This document shows positions 21,138 to 32,045 of a DNA stretch of 64,000 nt, one piece after another. This DNA is from Porphyra umbilicalis (Eukaryota > Rhodophyta > Bangiophyceae > Bangiales > Bangiaceae), in the NCBI GenBank assembly GCA_002049455.2, contig KV919044.1:1-64000 (forward strand), written 5' to 3'. The notes under the pieces were generated by a model. That model made no database searches. It was not told the origin of the DNA and saw only the letters and a list, made by a program, of their open reading frames with translations. Positions within the stretch are counted from its first letter, which is position 1, and every line of letters begins with the position of its first letter. A program made the position numbers and the translations under genes.

Positions 21138-22280
21138 TTAAGCGCTATCACCCTCACAAAAGTACACGGAGCCCCCGACGCCATCCATCTCAAACGGCGC
21201 TAACGCCTCCTCCGCACAGGCATAGCGGCGGCAGTGGTTGTCAAACTTGAAACAGGCCCGGATGAGGCTCGGCCTCTTCAAAAACGGCACCAGCAGGGGC
21301 CGCCAAAACACCACCCACCGCCAAACCATTATACCAAATGCTTGCTCAATGTGGACACGACAGGATGACAGAAAATAGTTGTAGCTATCCCGCCACCGGT
21401 TACCACCACCGCTTCCAAGCCACGGCACCGCCATCACCTCCCCCGCCGCGTACGCCTCGTCACCGACAAAACAGTAGCCCGCCTGGATCAGCTGCATGGT
21501 CGTGGCGTCGCGCGGGTTCATCAGCATGGCACCCAGGTCCGTAGAGGTGAACGCCGCTGAGTCGTGGCAGGATTCCTGGCTCTTGCAGCTTATACAGATA
21601 AATTCGTACTGGACGTTGCATACCGCCTGCATGTTTAACGCGTAGAAGCCCTTCCGCGAGTAGTAATCGGCCACACAGGGCACGTCCCTTGCCAGCGGCT
21701 GCTCCTGTTGAACTGCTCTTCCGTCAATTGCACCCAGCACGTAGTCAAACGGCGTCTTGCGGCTGCGCGTGAAACCTTGAGCCGTCTGTCGTCGCCAAAC
21801 AGGGTCCCCCGACATGAAACTGAATTCCAATGAAGCAGTGGCATTCACAGCGTCAAGCACCTCCCACAGGCAGTTGTACATGGTTGCTGTAGCGACCCCA
21901 AAAGCGGCGCAAATGTCGAGGTAACTGCCACCTCCGAGGTAGCGCAAGGCCATTGCTGTCCGCAGCTCGGCCGATAGCCCACGTGACGGCAGCCGAGTGC
22001 GTAGCTTGTCCACCAGGATCGTGAAGGTGGGCTCCGGCATTCGCACGGCGCGCTCAAAGTGGCGACCGTGGCGAGCACGGACGGCAGGAAAAGAGGCGGC
22101 GGTCGCGTGAAACTCATTTACCAAAGGTCTGGACAACACACCCCGGCGCAAGCGCACAGCTGCCGCAATGTTAGTCATAAATGCCGCCTGCTGGTACGCA
22201 AAAGAATCCATGGTCTTGCCGCCGCCACGGCGTGACGCCGACCAGTTTGGATCGGATCGGACAGCCGACGGCGCTTCCAT
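21138..22280 (-). CDS. PIF/Harbinger-type transposase 1 (DDE superfamily), intact
   Basis: 380 residues, starting at an ATG (22280). A helix-turn-helix-like region lies at about 95-150 (L-R-T-A-M-A-L-R-Y-L-G-G-G-S-Y-L-D-I-C-A-A-F-G-V in pieces). The nuclease domain carries the expected acidic residues: D in L-G-A-I-D-G-R, D in F-V-G-D-E-A-Y and E in V-H-I-E-Q-A-F-G. The Y-Y-S-R-K-G-F-Y-A-L-N segment is typical of DDE_Tnp_4 proteins. It would cut and rejoin the element's ends. The frame has no visible lesion, so this copy could still be functional. No terminal repeats were identified. It differs clearly in sequence from the other two Harbinger transposases here. Confidence 0.9.
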   Translation of the reverse strand: MEAPSAVRSDPNWSASRRGGGKTMDSFAYQQAAFMTNIAAAVRLRRGVLSRPLVNEFHATAASFPAVRARHGRHFERAVRMPEPTFTILVDKLRTRLPSRGLSAELRTAMALRYLGGGSYLDICAAFGVATATMYNCLWEVLDAVNATASLEFSFMSGDPVWRRQTAQGFTRSRKTPFDYVLGAIDGRAVQQEQPLARDVPCVADYYSRKGFYALNMQAVCNVQYEFICISCKSQESCHDSAAFTSTDLGAMLMNPRDATTMQLIQAGYCFVGDEAYAAGEVMAVPWLGSGGGNRWRDSYNYFLSSCRVHIEQAFGIMVWRWVVFWRPLLVPFLKRPSLIRACFKFDNHCRRYACAEEALAPFEMDGVGGSVYFCEGDSA

Positions 22281-22996
22281 CGCACATCAAGTCACACGTC
22301 ATCTCGGAAGCAATTTCGATGGTAGTTGAAGAGAGCACGGATGTATAAGTCTTTTCTCGTCAATGTACAGGAGTCCAGCTCCCACCGGGCTTTCCACGCC
22401 CGTCACATGAGCGCCACATGGGCCGAAGCAACCTTCGAACGTGCCTCAGAGCCCCTGCATGGGCCTTCCCCAGGGTTTGGAGCAGTTTGGGCGGGCATCT
22501 CAAGCGAACGTCTGCTCAATCCGAGCTGTGATTGGCTTAAACGCTTGATCTGTCCCTTTGTACGATGATCCAGGACATGATTGGCCAACGATCTGCGATG
22601 ATGATTGACCCGAAGGGCGCCACTTCGACTTCGAGCGCACAAAATGTTGTCCAACAAAGCCGCCTGCGGCTTCCTGCGTGGCACTCGCCGCGTCAGTGAC
22701 CTATCCCCTCCCCGACTTTGTCCCTCGCCTACCGCCGTCACCCCCTCCTTCCTTTGCATGCCATATCCTCGAGCGCCCCGCTGTCCCGTCCCCTCGAGCC
22801 GCTGTCCGACCCCGCCGTCTTCGTCTTGCTTCATTCTGCCCGAGCATCGCCGTTCTGATCGTCGAGCTACCGCACCTTTCCCCCTTCCTCTCCCCCCCCC
22901 CGCCTCTTCATGACCCCCCCTCCCCCTTCCTTCCTCGCCGCCTCATGCCCCCCACTTCATTGCTCTTGCTTACTGTTCCTATTGTGTTCCACTCAG
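22281..22996. other. Upstream region of transposase 1
   Basis: No gene. It presumably holds the transposase promoter and the element end. CCAAT-like boxes (GATTGG) occur near 22530 and 22580. From 22690 the sequence becomes pyrimidine-rich. Confidence 0.35.
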
Positions 22997-23124
22997 ATGG
23001 CCACGGGAGCCAACAATCATCGGTCACCCCGCGGCTCCCGCCTCTCGCAGCCGGCCCCCGCGGCACCCGCCGCCGTCACCCTCATCGCCGTTGGGGCTCT
23101 TTACCAATTCACATGCCTTTTCAG
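22997..23124 (+). CDS. Possible orphan first exon
   Basis: The ATG follows a long pyrimidine tract. The frame encodes a basic, Ser/Pro/Ala-rich start and then a hydrophobic stretch (V-T-L-I-A-V-G-A-L-Y). It ends at a perfect-looking donor (CAG/GTACGT) at 23124/23125. No matching downstream exon could be assigned, so it may be a gene fragment. Confidence 0.25.
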
Positions 23125-25081
23125 GTACGTTCTGCGCCCTCTTCTAGTGCTATCGCCCGCTAGGCGGACACCAGCCTGGGGGGCGGACGACAGCCGCCTC
23201 CAGGCCCGACGGCTGTCATTGCCACCGTGTCATCTGGACTGGCTACCTATAGAGGTGATGAGTATGGGTAGTCATCTAAAGGAAGAAATTGAAAGTATAG
23301 CACAAGCTCCCTCCAGACTGCGCCAGTACAGCACGTGCTCCCGAACCGTGGCTGCAGGGTGTTTTCCAGTGCCTGACAAGTGACATAAATAGAATCGAAC
23401 ACTTCGCGGTCTGGAGGCTGGAAACCGTGGTTGGAAATCCGTCGAGTGCGGGGTCTGTGAGAGACTCGAACGCGAACTGGTTTTCTCACCCTCCCGACGA
23501 TTCACAGCCCGCACCCGTGAATGGTGATGCACCCAAATTCCTTCACGCCCAGCACCGTCGGCGCGACCAACACGGGACCGCTGGCGCGGCCTGACACCGC
23601 TTCCTCCTCGACGCTGCGCACGCGGCAGGTCGTCGCGCCCACCGCTTCGCCTCCTTCCCGCCGCCGCCACGGCGGCCGCCCTTGGGACCGCCGCGGTAGT
23701 GACGCCGATGAGCCGCGGGCGGCTCGGCGATGGGCCGGTGAGCCACCGGCGCGCCCACCGCGCACCGGCCGTTGCGGCGCGCCGCCGCGGCTGCAGCGGC
23801 CGCCCCCAAAACCTTGCCTGCCCCTCCACTCGCGGCGGCGGCTCGTGCCGGCGGCCCCCCCCGCGTCCCACACGTCTGCGCCGTCCGTCAGCGCCGTCAC
23901 GGCGGCCAAGGTGGTCGTTGCCGGCGCCGCTACGTTGGGCGCTGCAACGCCTTGGGCGGGTGCCACCCACTCCCCCCCCTGGGGAGGGGTCGCGGCGACC
24001 ACGACCGCCGCCGCCGCGGCCGCCGCTGCGGCCGCCGTACCCAACCTCTGACGGTCGCCCGTGCGCCACGCGTGGCCGCCCCCGTCGCTGCCCGCCGCGC
24101 AGCTTTGCCGCACGCCAGAGTGGCAGCCGCGTCAGCCATTCACACACTGGCGCCGCGCGATCGATCCCGTGAGCCGTGACCTCGTCAGCACCGCCCGTCG
24201 ACGAACGGGGCCGTTGGGCATGCGTACCCGCCCCCCGCCGCCGGCGCGCCATCGTCGGCTTGCGCCATGAACCGGCATGTCGGTGGTGGGGTGGGCATCC
24301 GACGCGCGTCCGTCTCCAATGCGGCGGCGCTGGGGGGTCCCCTCGCCGTGGGGGCAGCCACGCTCCACCGGCCGCTCGTTCGACGCGCCTCTTCTTCCAG
24401 ATCCGCTTTTGCCCGGCGACGCGAGCAAGGGGGGGGGGGGTTGGCGGCAGGCGTCACGTTTGACTTCTCCGGCGGCATCTCGAGGTGGGCAGCACGAAGG
24501 GAATGGGGTAGGCCTCCCGCCCACTGGACGGCTGCCACTGCCGATGTGTGTTGCCCTCTCGTACGCGTGGCATGGCTCACCCTCCCGCTACGGTCGCCGA
24601 GCGGGTGATCCTTGTCGCCGCTCGGCGTCACCCGTCGGCGGTCACTGCCTCGAGGACCCTAGCTAGTGTCGCCCTCATACGAGGAGAGGTGGCGGGGGGT
24701 CGAACCTGACGATGTCTATTCGGCGCCTCTGGCCGTCGTACCCCTTGCCTTTCACCCCCCCACGCCGTCTCGAATGGGCTGCTGCTGCTGAGTCCAAGCG
24801 CGCCGGGCGGTGCGCTGGCGGGTTGGCCGGTGGCCGCCCCTATGAGCGTGTCCACGGACGTGCGCTTGCTGCGGTCGAAGCAACTTAAAGGGGGCTGGGC
24901 AGCCTGCCGGCTGTCCCAAACTCAGCCTCACCGAGTCCCACAAGCAGCCAGTGGCAGGATCTGCCACGCCTTCCCGGCGCCACCAACGCGCCTCCTCAAC
25001 CGCCACCCTCCCCGTCGTGCCCGTCGTCCGTCGTTGCGTTTCCTCTGGGTGCGCCCCAACCGGCCCGCGCCGCCCGCCGCC
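23125..25081. other. GC-rich stretch without a supported gene
   Basis: From about 23500 to 24600 both strands show long overlapping Arg/Ala/Pro-rich frames, as expected by chance at such GC. None has a recognisable domain or consistent start. The end of this stretch is probably the promoter of the gene at 25082. Confidence 0.4.
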
Positions 25082-26203
25082 ATGGGCTCCCACCGCGCAG
25101 CGGTGTGGCTCGCCACCGCCGCCGCCGCCATTGTAGTCGTCGCCTCTGTTCCTGCCGCGTGGGCGGTGCCCGCCGCCGCCGCGGGCGCGGCCATTGACGC
25201 CAACTCCATGACCGTCGGCGCGGGTGCCGTCGCCCGAACGGCGATGTCCTTCCTCGACGCCTGTAGTGGCGACGGCGCCGCCCGCTGGACCGCCACGCGC
25301 ATGCCTGAGGTGGCGCGCGTTGGCGATCTCGAGGGCGGCGGCCGGTATGGCTCCACCTTGCACGGCGTCGTCCACTGGTCCGCCACGGAAGCCGCGTCCC
25401 TTCCTGGGACGAGGTTGACGGGCGCGAGCGAAGCAATTGCAAACATCACCGCCTCGTCCTTGTTCGAGTGGAACGTCCGCGTCGTCGCGCTCCTCAGGGC
25501 GGCGCGCGTCGGCGGCGTGCCGCTGCCTGATCAGTACCACAGTGCGTATGCGGGATTGTGCTGGTGGGGGGGGGGGGGAAGTGATTGGCGAGTACGACCG
25601 TGCATCTCCACCGAGCGCGCCCACCAGCCATGTGGATAGGACGGACGCTTGCCATTCGCCCCTCGGTTGGTATGAGAGTCATGGCCATCCACGACCCCTG
25701 TGCCGTCGGGCACTGTTTTGGGCGCCCGCGAGCGTCGTCCTGCGGTTGGTGCGCATCCCACCGGCCCCCTTCTCCCTCGAGGATTCCGCCCGTGCTGCTC
25801 ACGTGGCTGTCGGTATCGTGCACGTGGAGCAGCTGCTATCTGACGCTCCTTGATTCCCTTCCGCCCGAACACCCGCTGGTCGGACTCTGACGCCTACCGC
25901 TTGTTTGTCTCCAACGCACTATTGCCCTTCCCTTTCACGTTCACGCGCCCCCCCTTCCCCCCCCCAGTCATCGTCATTAAGGATTCCATTCTCCAGAAGG
26001 CCGTCAAGTCGTTTGTCGGCACTGTCTACGCAACAAAGTGGAGGGTGAACGGCACGATCATGGTCATCTTCATCTTCCGCTCGGGTATCCTTCGTCACCA
26101 GGCGAGGCCCCTCTTTGAAGACCTCGGCATCTATGCCAATGGGCGAACCAAGACGGACCGCAGCAATTCGCCTCTGGTCGTCGTCACGTTTTCGCCCCCA
26201 TGA
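25082..26203 (+). CDS. Predicted secreted protein of unknown function, two exons
   Basis: Exon 1 runs 25082-25541 and exon 2 25968-26203. The 426-nt intron has donor GTGCGTA and a polypyrimidine tract ending CCCCCAG. Joined, they give exactly 231 codons plus stop. The start was chosen because it yields a clear signal peptide: a short basic N-terminus, a hydrophobic core A-I-V-V-V-A-S-V, and a likely cleavage after A-W-A at residue 28. The mature part begins Ala-rich and has one N-I-T glycosylation site. The second exon encodes beta-rich sequence (M-V-I-F-I-F-R-S-G, then a final V-V-V-T-F). There is no transmembrane segment after the signal peptide. Family not recognised. The intron phases agree and coding statistics look sound. 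Confidence 0.75.
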
Positions 26204-28836
26204 GCCCCTTCATGATGGGGCGCGTGGGGTCAGTGCGGGGCAGGGGCCATGGGGGGGACGAGAGGAAGGGGCAAAGAGGGGGATGACCGCGGACTGTTGG
26301 GCGGCCGCACGGGCAGCAACGTCCCGCGCGCTGTCCCTGAAGTACCCCGCGTTGTGCCCCGCGGCGTGCGTTTGTAGATTGAAAATCGCCAAGACAGCAA
26401 CAGCTGCCAGTGGCACCGATTGTCATTATGTACCGCACGCTTCTTGCCGTCGACATCCGCCGTGGTAGAGCAAGTCCATCGGCGCCTGCGCCACCTCCCT
26501 CTCTCCCCCCCTCACCCTCTTCGGCGCCCCCCCCGCGGGGGGCGGCCCATCTCGACCGCAGCAGCCAATCCGAGAGGTGCAGGCCCATCTACGCGGACAC
26601 TGCGACCCGGGGAGGGCGGCGGCGTAGCCACCCGCCCGCCGCCCTGGGGGGGTCCGGTGCCAGACCCGAGGCGGCGTTTATGGGCAGGCCATCGCACGGT
26701 GGGGGGGCAGCGGAGCGCACTGCAGAGGCGAAGGGGGGGTGGGACAACGCACGGAGAGGCCGTCACGGCAGGGGTGTCACCCGCGCCACCGCCACCACCG
26801 CCGCCGCCGTGCCCCCCACCGGACCCAACAGTCCCACCAATCGTCACCGGTCGCCGTGCGGCGGCGCCACCGTCATCCCCGTCGCCGCGCACCGGCGACA
26901 CTTCGTGCTCCACGTGGATGCCCGGCGGTACGCGTCGCCGACCGCTGCCGCCTTGCCGCCAAACCCACCTGTGCCGCCGACGCCTTCGCGACCGTCGCCC
27001 GCCCACACGGCCGGCGGCTGCCCCGCCAAGAGGGTCACCACGACGACCGTGCCACCGGCGCTGCCGGCACCTCCTGAACGGCCCACACTGCCGCCGCCGC
27101 CGCTCGTCGACCACCCCCGGAGTGTGCGCGAAGGCATCACAGCGCGCTTAAGCCGCCGGCATGGGTGGTCGACCGGAGTGCTCGCGTGGACGCTGTTGCC
27201 ACCGACACCATGGCGACCGTCCCCGCCCGACGCCTCGACCGTCTGCGACAACACGACACCGTCACAAACGAGGAGGAAGGTGCTGCTGACGCTTAGGGCT
27301 TGTTTATCAACGTCTGCTTCTTTCCCCATACCATCGGTTTCAGAGCGCCACGATGTGGGCCGTTGTCACCCTGTCATTGGCTGCTTGACCCGATACGAAC
27401 TGATGCAGCGAATATGCTGAAAGAAGAAAAGTACTTTATAGAATAGGGGGCTACATGTGCTGTTCGATTTGGGAACGGACAGTCCAGCAAGGTGCATTCG
27501 AACCGAACCCGTAGTGTCGAGAAAAGGGCGGATGCGGTGGGTGCGCAATATGAAGCCGATAGAGTGGCAAACACGATGAACCTTCCGCTATTGATAGAAG
27601 AGGCCATTCGATCATCATGAATAAAGAAGACACGTTGACGGTTACAAGGAGGCTAGCTTGAACACTCCGAATATGGCGCGATCGTTGTTCATTTTGGGTA
27701 ATCACCACCTGTCGAGATGTAGAAAGGGACGCAAATGACCCGACGCGTGGCGTCTGAACCCGATTCGTGGCGGCTCAAGTCGATCTGGAGACAATCTCCC
27801 TCAGTGATGTTGCATTCGTGGCTCGCGGCCTTGACAACGTAGCGCCCGCAACGAGGCCGCCCTGCGTGCTCAATATGCATCGTGTTTGTGCGAAACCTGT
27901 CGATACTATTATGCATCGTGTTTGTGCGAAACCTGTCGATACTATTGCCGCCCGAGGCGGCCTGGACCACCGCGTGCGACGGGCTCCGGGAAGCTCGAAA
28001 GCCGAGCCGGGGCACTGTGAATCATCAACCAAGTGAGGGCCCATAGAAGGCCAGGTGGGCCTTGGATGAGCAGACCAACGATCGCCCCGCAGAGGCGATC
28101 AAGGCACCGTCTGGGGCTAGAAAAGGATCCCGACGTCAGTGAAACGGTTTACATGCATTGATTGCACCACAAAGGCTGTTTCCGGGCCGGGTTTTTCGGG
28201 AAATAGCCTTCACAATAGGCCCTCGTAACCGTTTCGGTGGGGGGTGGGCGATCATTGGGGATTGACTGTAGTCCCTGACACTGATGTCCGAGGGCCCCGT
28301 AGGACCGCGGAGGGCGTGCGCCTGTCATAGCGATGGAGGGCGCCGCGCAGCCATCCACGTGTCGTTGAGTTGACTGAAGGACGCGCCGGTCGTTTGATGC
28401 CTCACCCGTGTGCTGTCCGAAAAAAGGGCAGCACTCGTGATTTTATTGTGCACTGTTGTTGACTAGAATTGGTGCCCGTCGTGCCAAGCATCGGTTCCTG
28501 AGACAGTGAAAAATGAAGGCACTGCAGCAAAAGTGGAGCCAGGACGAAGCGTGGGAGCGCGAGGCGTGGAAGCGCGGGGAAGGGGGCTCTCTTAGCATCG
28601 GCAGTGACCACTCCCGTGCCCCGTGAATGGCTGTCCACAGCACCCAATATCTCGCCGACAGCTGTGAACTACCCGACCGCATCTCCCAGCAGACAAGCGC
28701 ATGGCCAACACCCTTTCATCACACGCCTCAAGCGGCGACTGAAGCGTCGCTGTTCCCTGGGATCACTCTCCGCCGCGAGACCTATATTTTCTCTTTTCCC
28801 CACCTCCTCCAGGCCGTATATTCCGAGTCTCTTGGC
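26204..28836. other. Spacer: GC-rich block, then AT-richer sequence
   Basis: 26450-27290 is GC-rich with overlapping open frames on both strands and no recognisable protein. 27400-28600 is of lower GC with no gene. The only structure I see there is the tandem duplication listed separately. Confidence 0.4.
27875..27946. repeat. 36-bp tandem duplication
   Basis: The unit starting ATGCATCGTGTTTGTGCG is present twice, head to tail, with a period of exactly 36 bp and no visible differences. This implies a recent duplication. Confidence 0.85.
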
Positions 28837-29277
28837 ATGGAAGGCCATGCTGGCGATGGCAATGGTGCTCCTGGCGGTTCGCGTGCTGACCATCTTGGCC
28901 CACGAAAGAGTGCTGTAGACAGCGCTTCTTCCTCCCCCCCCGGGGCCCGCGCGGCACAGCGACTAGCGGAGATATTCGCGGAGCACCGTGCGGCTGACGT
29001 GGCCCGCGCTGGGGCCGTCGGGCGCGATAGCGCTCGCACCATGAAAGAGCGCTGGGCGAAGGCTGATGCGAAGGAGGCCAGGTATAAGGCCGCCGTCGCC
29101 AATGACCGCAAGGTGGCCGCTGCGGCCAAAGCCGTTGCCAAGACCGCGAGCAAGGCCACAAGCAAGGCCGCAAGCAAGGCCGACGTCAAGCAGGAGGAGG
29201 ATCCGCAGGCGGAGGCGTCGGGGAATTGCGCTCCCGCCCATGTGGGCCGCGGCGGTGGCGGCTGCTGTCGCCGGTAG
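28837..29277 (+). CDS. Small Lys/Ala-rich basic protein
   Basis: 146 residues from the ATG at 28837, chosen because the upstream frame is low-complexity. The central part (about 45-95) looks helical and charged (A-A-Q-R-L-A-E-I-F-A-E-H-R, then M-K-E-R-W-A-K-A-D-A-K-E-A-R-Y-K). After it comes a run of K-A-x-S-K-A-type repeats that resembles the tail of linker histones or other DNA-binding proteins, then a Gly/Cys/Arg end. No globular H1 domain is present. Function unknown; nucleic-acid binding is inferred from composition only. Confidence 0.45.
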   Translation: MEGHAGDGNGAPGGSRADHLGPRKSAVDSASSSPPGARAAQRLAEIFAEHRAADVARAGAVGRDSARTMKERWAKADAKEARYKAAVANDRKVAAAAKAVAKTASKATSKAASKADVKQEEDPQAEASGNCAPAHVGRGGGGCCRR

Positions 29278-29986
29278 GGCCGGTGGGGGTGTTGCGGCGG
29301 CGGAGCGCAGGGGCGGCTGCAGCAGCGGCGGGGGGGGGGTTGCGGTCCCGCGCGCGACGGTGCCGGACGCAGCGGCTGCGACGAGCGGCTGTGGCTGTTG
29401 TGGGCGGGTGCGGCGGTGGCAGGGGGGGTTGGTGGAGGCGGCGGGGCGCGGCGTCCCGCACGTGTTTGCTGCGGCGGTGCTGCGGTGCGCGGCGGCAGTG
29501 CCCAGCAGCGGCTCGTCCCGCGCGGGCGGAGGTGCCGGGGGGTGGCGGGCCTCCCGTGCGCGTTGTGTTTCGAAAATGTTTTGTAGGTGAGCTTTATTTG
29601 TTTCACTGTACCCATCCCTTTTACTTCTTGACGTGCAAGCCACAACCGTGGAAGCCCACAACAGGCATCCTGCAATCGAATGCGGCTCACTCGGTGGTTT
29701 CGTTTGTGTCTATGTCATACAGCAGCAAACGACAGCTGCGAAGAGGCTATGTACCAGGATGACGGCACCGCATAGTAGCAGAGAGGCATGGGGGGCGAAG
29801 GCGGTTGCACGTCCCTGGTCGACAAAGCATGGTGCTCGAAGAGGGTGCCGTCCAATCAAGGACCAATGTGCAGAGATTCAGTGAACAGCGAATGTCCTTT
29901 GCAGGCAGCCAATTACTGGGACGTGTCTTCTGGATCAAACCCCTTTTTAACGCATATCTCCCTGACACGCGCCGGGTTCATTCAGT
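29278..29986. other. Spacer
   Basis: 29280-29580 is GC-rich low-complexity sequence. The remainder is of neutral composition with no gene. Confidence 0.35.
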
Positions 29987-30580
29987 ATGATCAGGATTGA
30001 CAAGCCTTTTAGGGCCCTCTGCAGACCTTGCAAGAAAGCAGAGGAGGGTGCTGTGCCGCCGTGTGGTCGCATCATCACCCGACCAAATGTCATACCAGAG
30101 GTCATATGTCAAGGCGATGACCCAAACACGCCCACGCAACCACGCTGGAAAGGTGTTTACAGGTGCTACGCACTTTGCTTCATGGAGGGTCCGCACAGTT
30201 TATGGACTGCCGCGAAGACGCAGACGTGGGGCCTAGGCGACAGGGATGAAGACAACTGTACTCTGTGGGCTGGCACGATTACACTTGACGCAGCAGCGCG
30301 GTCTCGCGCCACGCGGCACCCGTCCCCCGCGGCGGCTCCCCCGTCGCTCCGCGCGGCAGCTGCGCCGTCGTTCCGTGCGTGCGCCGCGCCGCCGTCCGGC
30401 GCGTCAGCCGCGCGGCCGTCAGGCGCGTCGGCCACACCGCCGTCAGGCGCGTCAGCCGCACCGCCGTCCGGCCCGGTGGCCGCCACACCGGCCGGCCCAT
30501 CGGCCATCCCGCCTGCCCGCGTGGCTGGCCTGTCCAACAGAAAAAGCCTCCCCTTCTGTTGCCGGCACATAGGCCCCTAG
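29987..30580 (+). CDS. Possible hypothetical protein with 8-residue repeats
   Basis: 197 residues from the ATG at 29987. The N-terminal 100 residues contain several Cys and Trp and look moderately protein-like. Residues 105-180 are repeats of P-P-S-G-A-S-A-x encoded by a 24-bp minisatellite. An opposite-strand frame over the same minisatellite is equally open, so the call is weak. Confidence 0.3.
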   Translation: MIRIDKPFRALCRPCKKAEEGAVPPCGRIITRPNVIPEVICQGDDPNTPTQPRWKGVYRCYALCFMEGPHSLWTAAKTQTWGLGDRDEDNCTLWAGTITLDAAARSRATRHPSPAAAPPSLRAAAAPSFRACAAPPSGASAARPSGASATPPSGASAAPPSGPVAATPAGPSAIPPARVAGLSNRKSLPFCCRHIGP

Positions 30581-32045
30581 AAACGGCCTTCATGGAGCCT
30601 CTCCATTGGCAGTTCGACGCCATGAACGGCCGCCGCCACACCCTCGTCAGAACTTCTTCGCGCAAGGATGAATGTCGAAGGTTCCTTTGGAGCTCCCAGG
30701 CTTTACTTGGCTGAGCATGGCCTGTGGCGCCTGACAGTTGACGCCTGACTCCCAAGAAAAACACGATCTTACCCTGCACCCGAGCTGAAGTGTGGTCATG
30801 CGCTGCCGCCGCCTGCAGGGGAGTCGGTCTCACTTTTTCACAAGGGTCGTAAGCGGTGCCACGACGGGTCCACGTGGTGCCCTCTGACCGTCCTGCCGCG
30901 GACCCCGTCAAGAGCCACGGCACGGGCCATGCGGGCCATTGTTTTTCGCTTCCACGCCTCTTTCATTGTGCTGCCACCTTTTTTGGGGGCCTGGACCTGC
31001 GGGCCCCTTGCGTGCCTCACGAGACACAATCAGGTTACGGATGCGTGACGCATGCATGCTGGACAGGTGCAATTTGATGTTGCGAACTGTGTCAATTGTG
31101 GCACCCAATGACCCTCAAAATCACTTTGTCTGGGTCTTGATTTTAATGTGCGCATGATGTTTACTGGTGCGCACGAGGGCAGAGTGAAGTAGCCCACTCT
31201 CCGGTTCAAAGTTCTAACAAACGAATTGCTCCGATGGTTTAGGAAGGGGCTCCGGTCGCGCAAGAGAGATACGTTGCATCGCCGCCTCTTGGGCACAGCT
31301 GGGGACCTCTCGGCTGGTGTTCCACGCCTCGTGGTCCCACGCGCTTGCAAGCTGTCCGGCCACGTGATGCCCCCCAACTCACGCACCTGTTGAGGCGCGT
31401 TGGCTGACACACGGCGGGACACGCACGGCGCGCATGACCGCGGCGGCCGCTGGCCCAGAGCAAACTAGTCGGGAGGCGGGTGTGACCGAGGTGGCGAACA
31501 GCCGCTCCACGCGGCCGTCCGTCCTCCCTGTCTCCATTCGTGTGCTGCCGCGTGCGACAGCCCTCCGAGGCCTGCGTGCGTGCCTTTCCGCACCTGTGCC
31601 CTCGCCTGTAGTCCGACGATTTTATCCTGTTGCCGTCTATTGGCGCCTCTTGTGCGTCCCCGGCTCTCACGGCCGCTCACAGTGGAACGCTCTACGCTCT
31701 GTCACGCTGCCACCCACCACCGCGCCTCGCCGTTCGTAAGAGCTGTGCGGGGGTGGCGTTGGTGGGACGCGCATTTTTCGTTCTCCGTTCTTTCGTGGCA
31801 GGCCCCACGAGGGCCATCTCGTCCCCCGCCGTGCGGCCATCTCGTCCCACGCCGTGCGGCCATCTCGTCCCCCGCCGTGCGGCCATCTCGTCCCCCGCCG
31901 TGCGTGACTCCTGTGTGTGTGCCTGTTGGCCATTCTGAGCGATTCTTGGGTGCCTCTGCGTACGCGGGCCTACAGTGGCCTTTTGAGCTGTCTGGGGTTC
32001 CTATTTGAGCCCCCCTCTTCTCCCCACCAGTCCCCCCTCTCAACG
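30581..32045. other. Spacer upstream of the Cys-rich gene
   Basis: No gene. The last 250 bp contain the 23-bp tandem repeat listed separately, and the promoter and 5' UTR of the gene at 32046. Confidence 0.35.
31813..31904. repeat. 23-bp tandem repeat, four copies
   Basis: The unit GGCCATCTCGTCCCCCGCCG plus TGC is repeated four times with a single substitution, ending 140 nt before the ATG of the Cys-rich gene. Confidence 0.85.

Noticed and set aside
23440-23510. TTCGAGTC-like T-loop that might belong to a tRNA (minus strand)
   Set aside because: The flanking bases do not form the 5-bp T stem, and no acceptor, D or anticodon arm can be built around it.
23272-24252. 326-codon minus-strand and competing plus-strand frames
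   Set aside because: Both are Arg/Ala/Gly-rich without domain or consistent start; expected by chance at this GC content.
26410-27420. Plus-strand frame of 336 codons
   Set aside because: Pro/Arg-rich with an equally open opposite strand; no recognisable motif.
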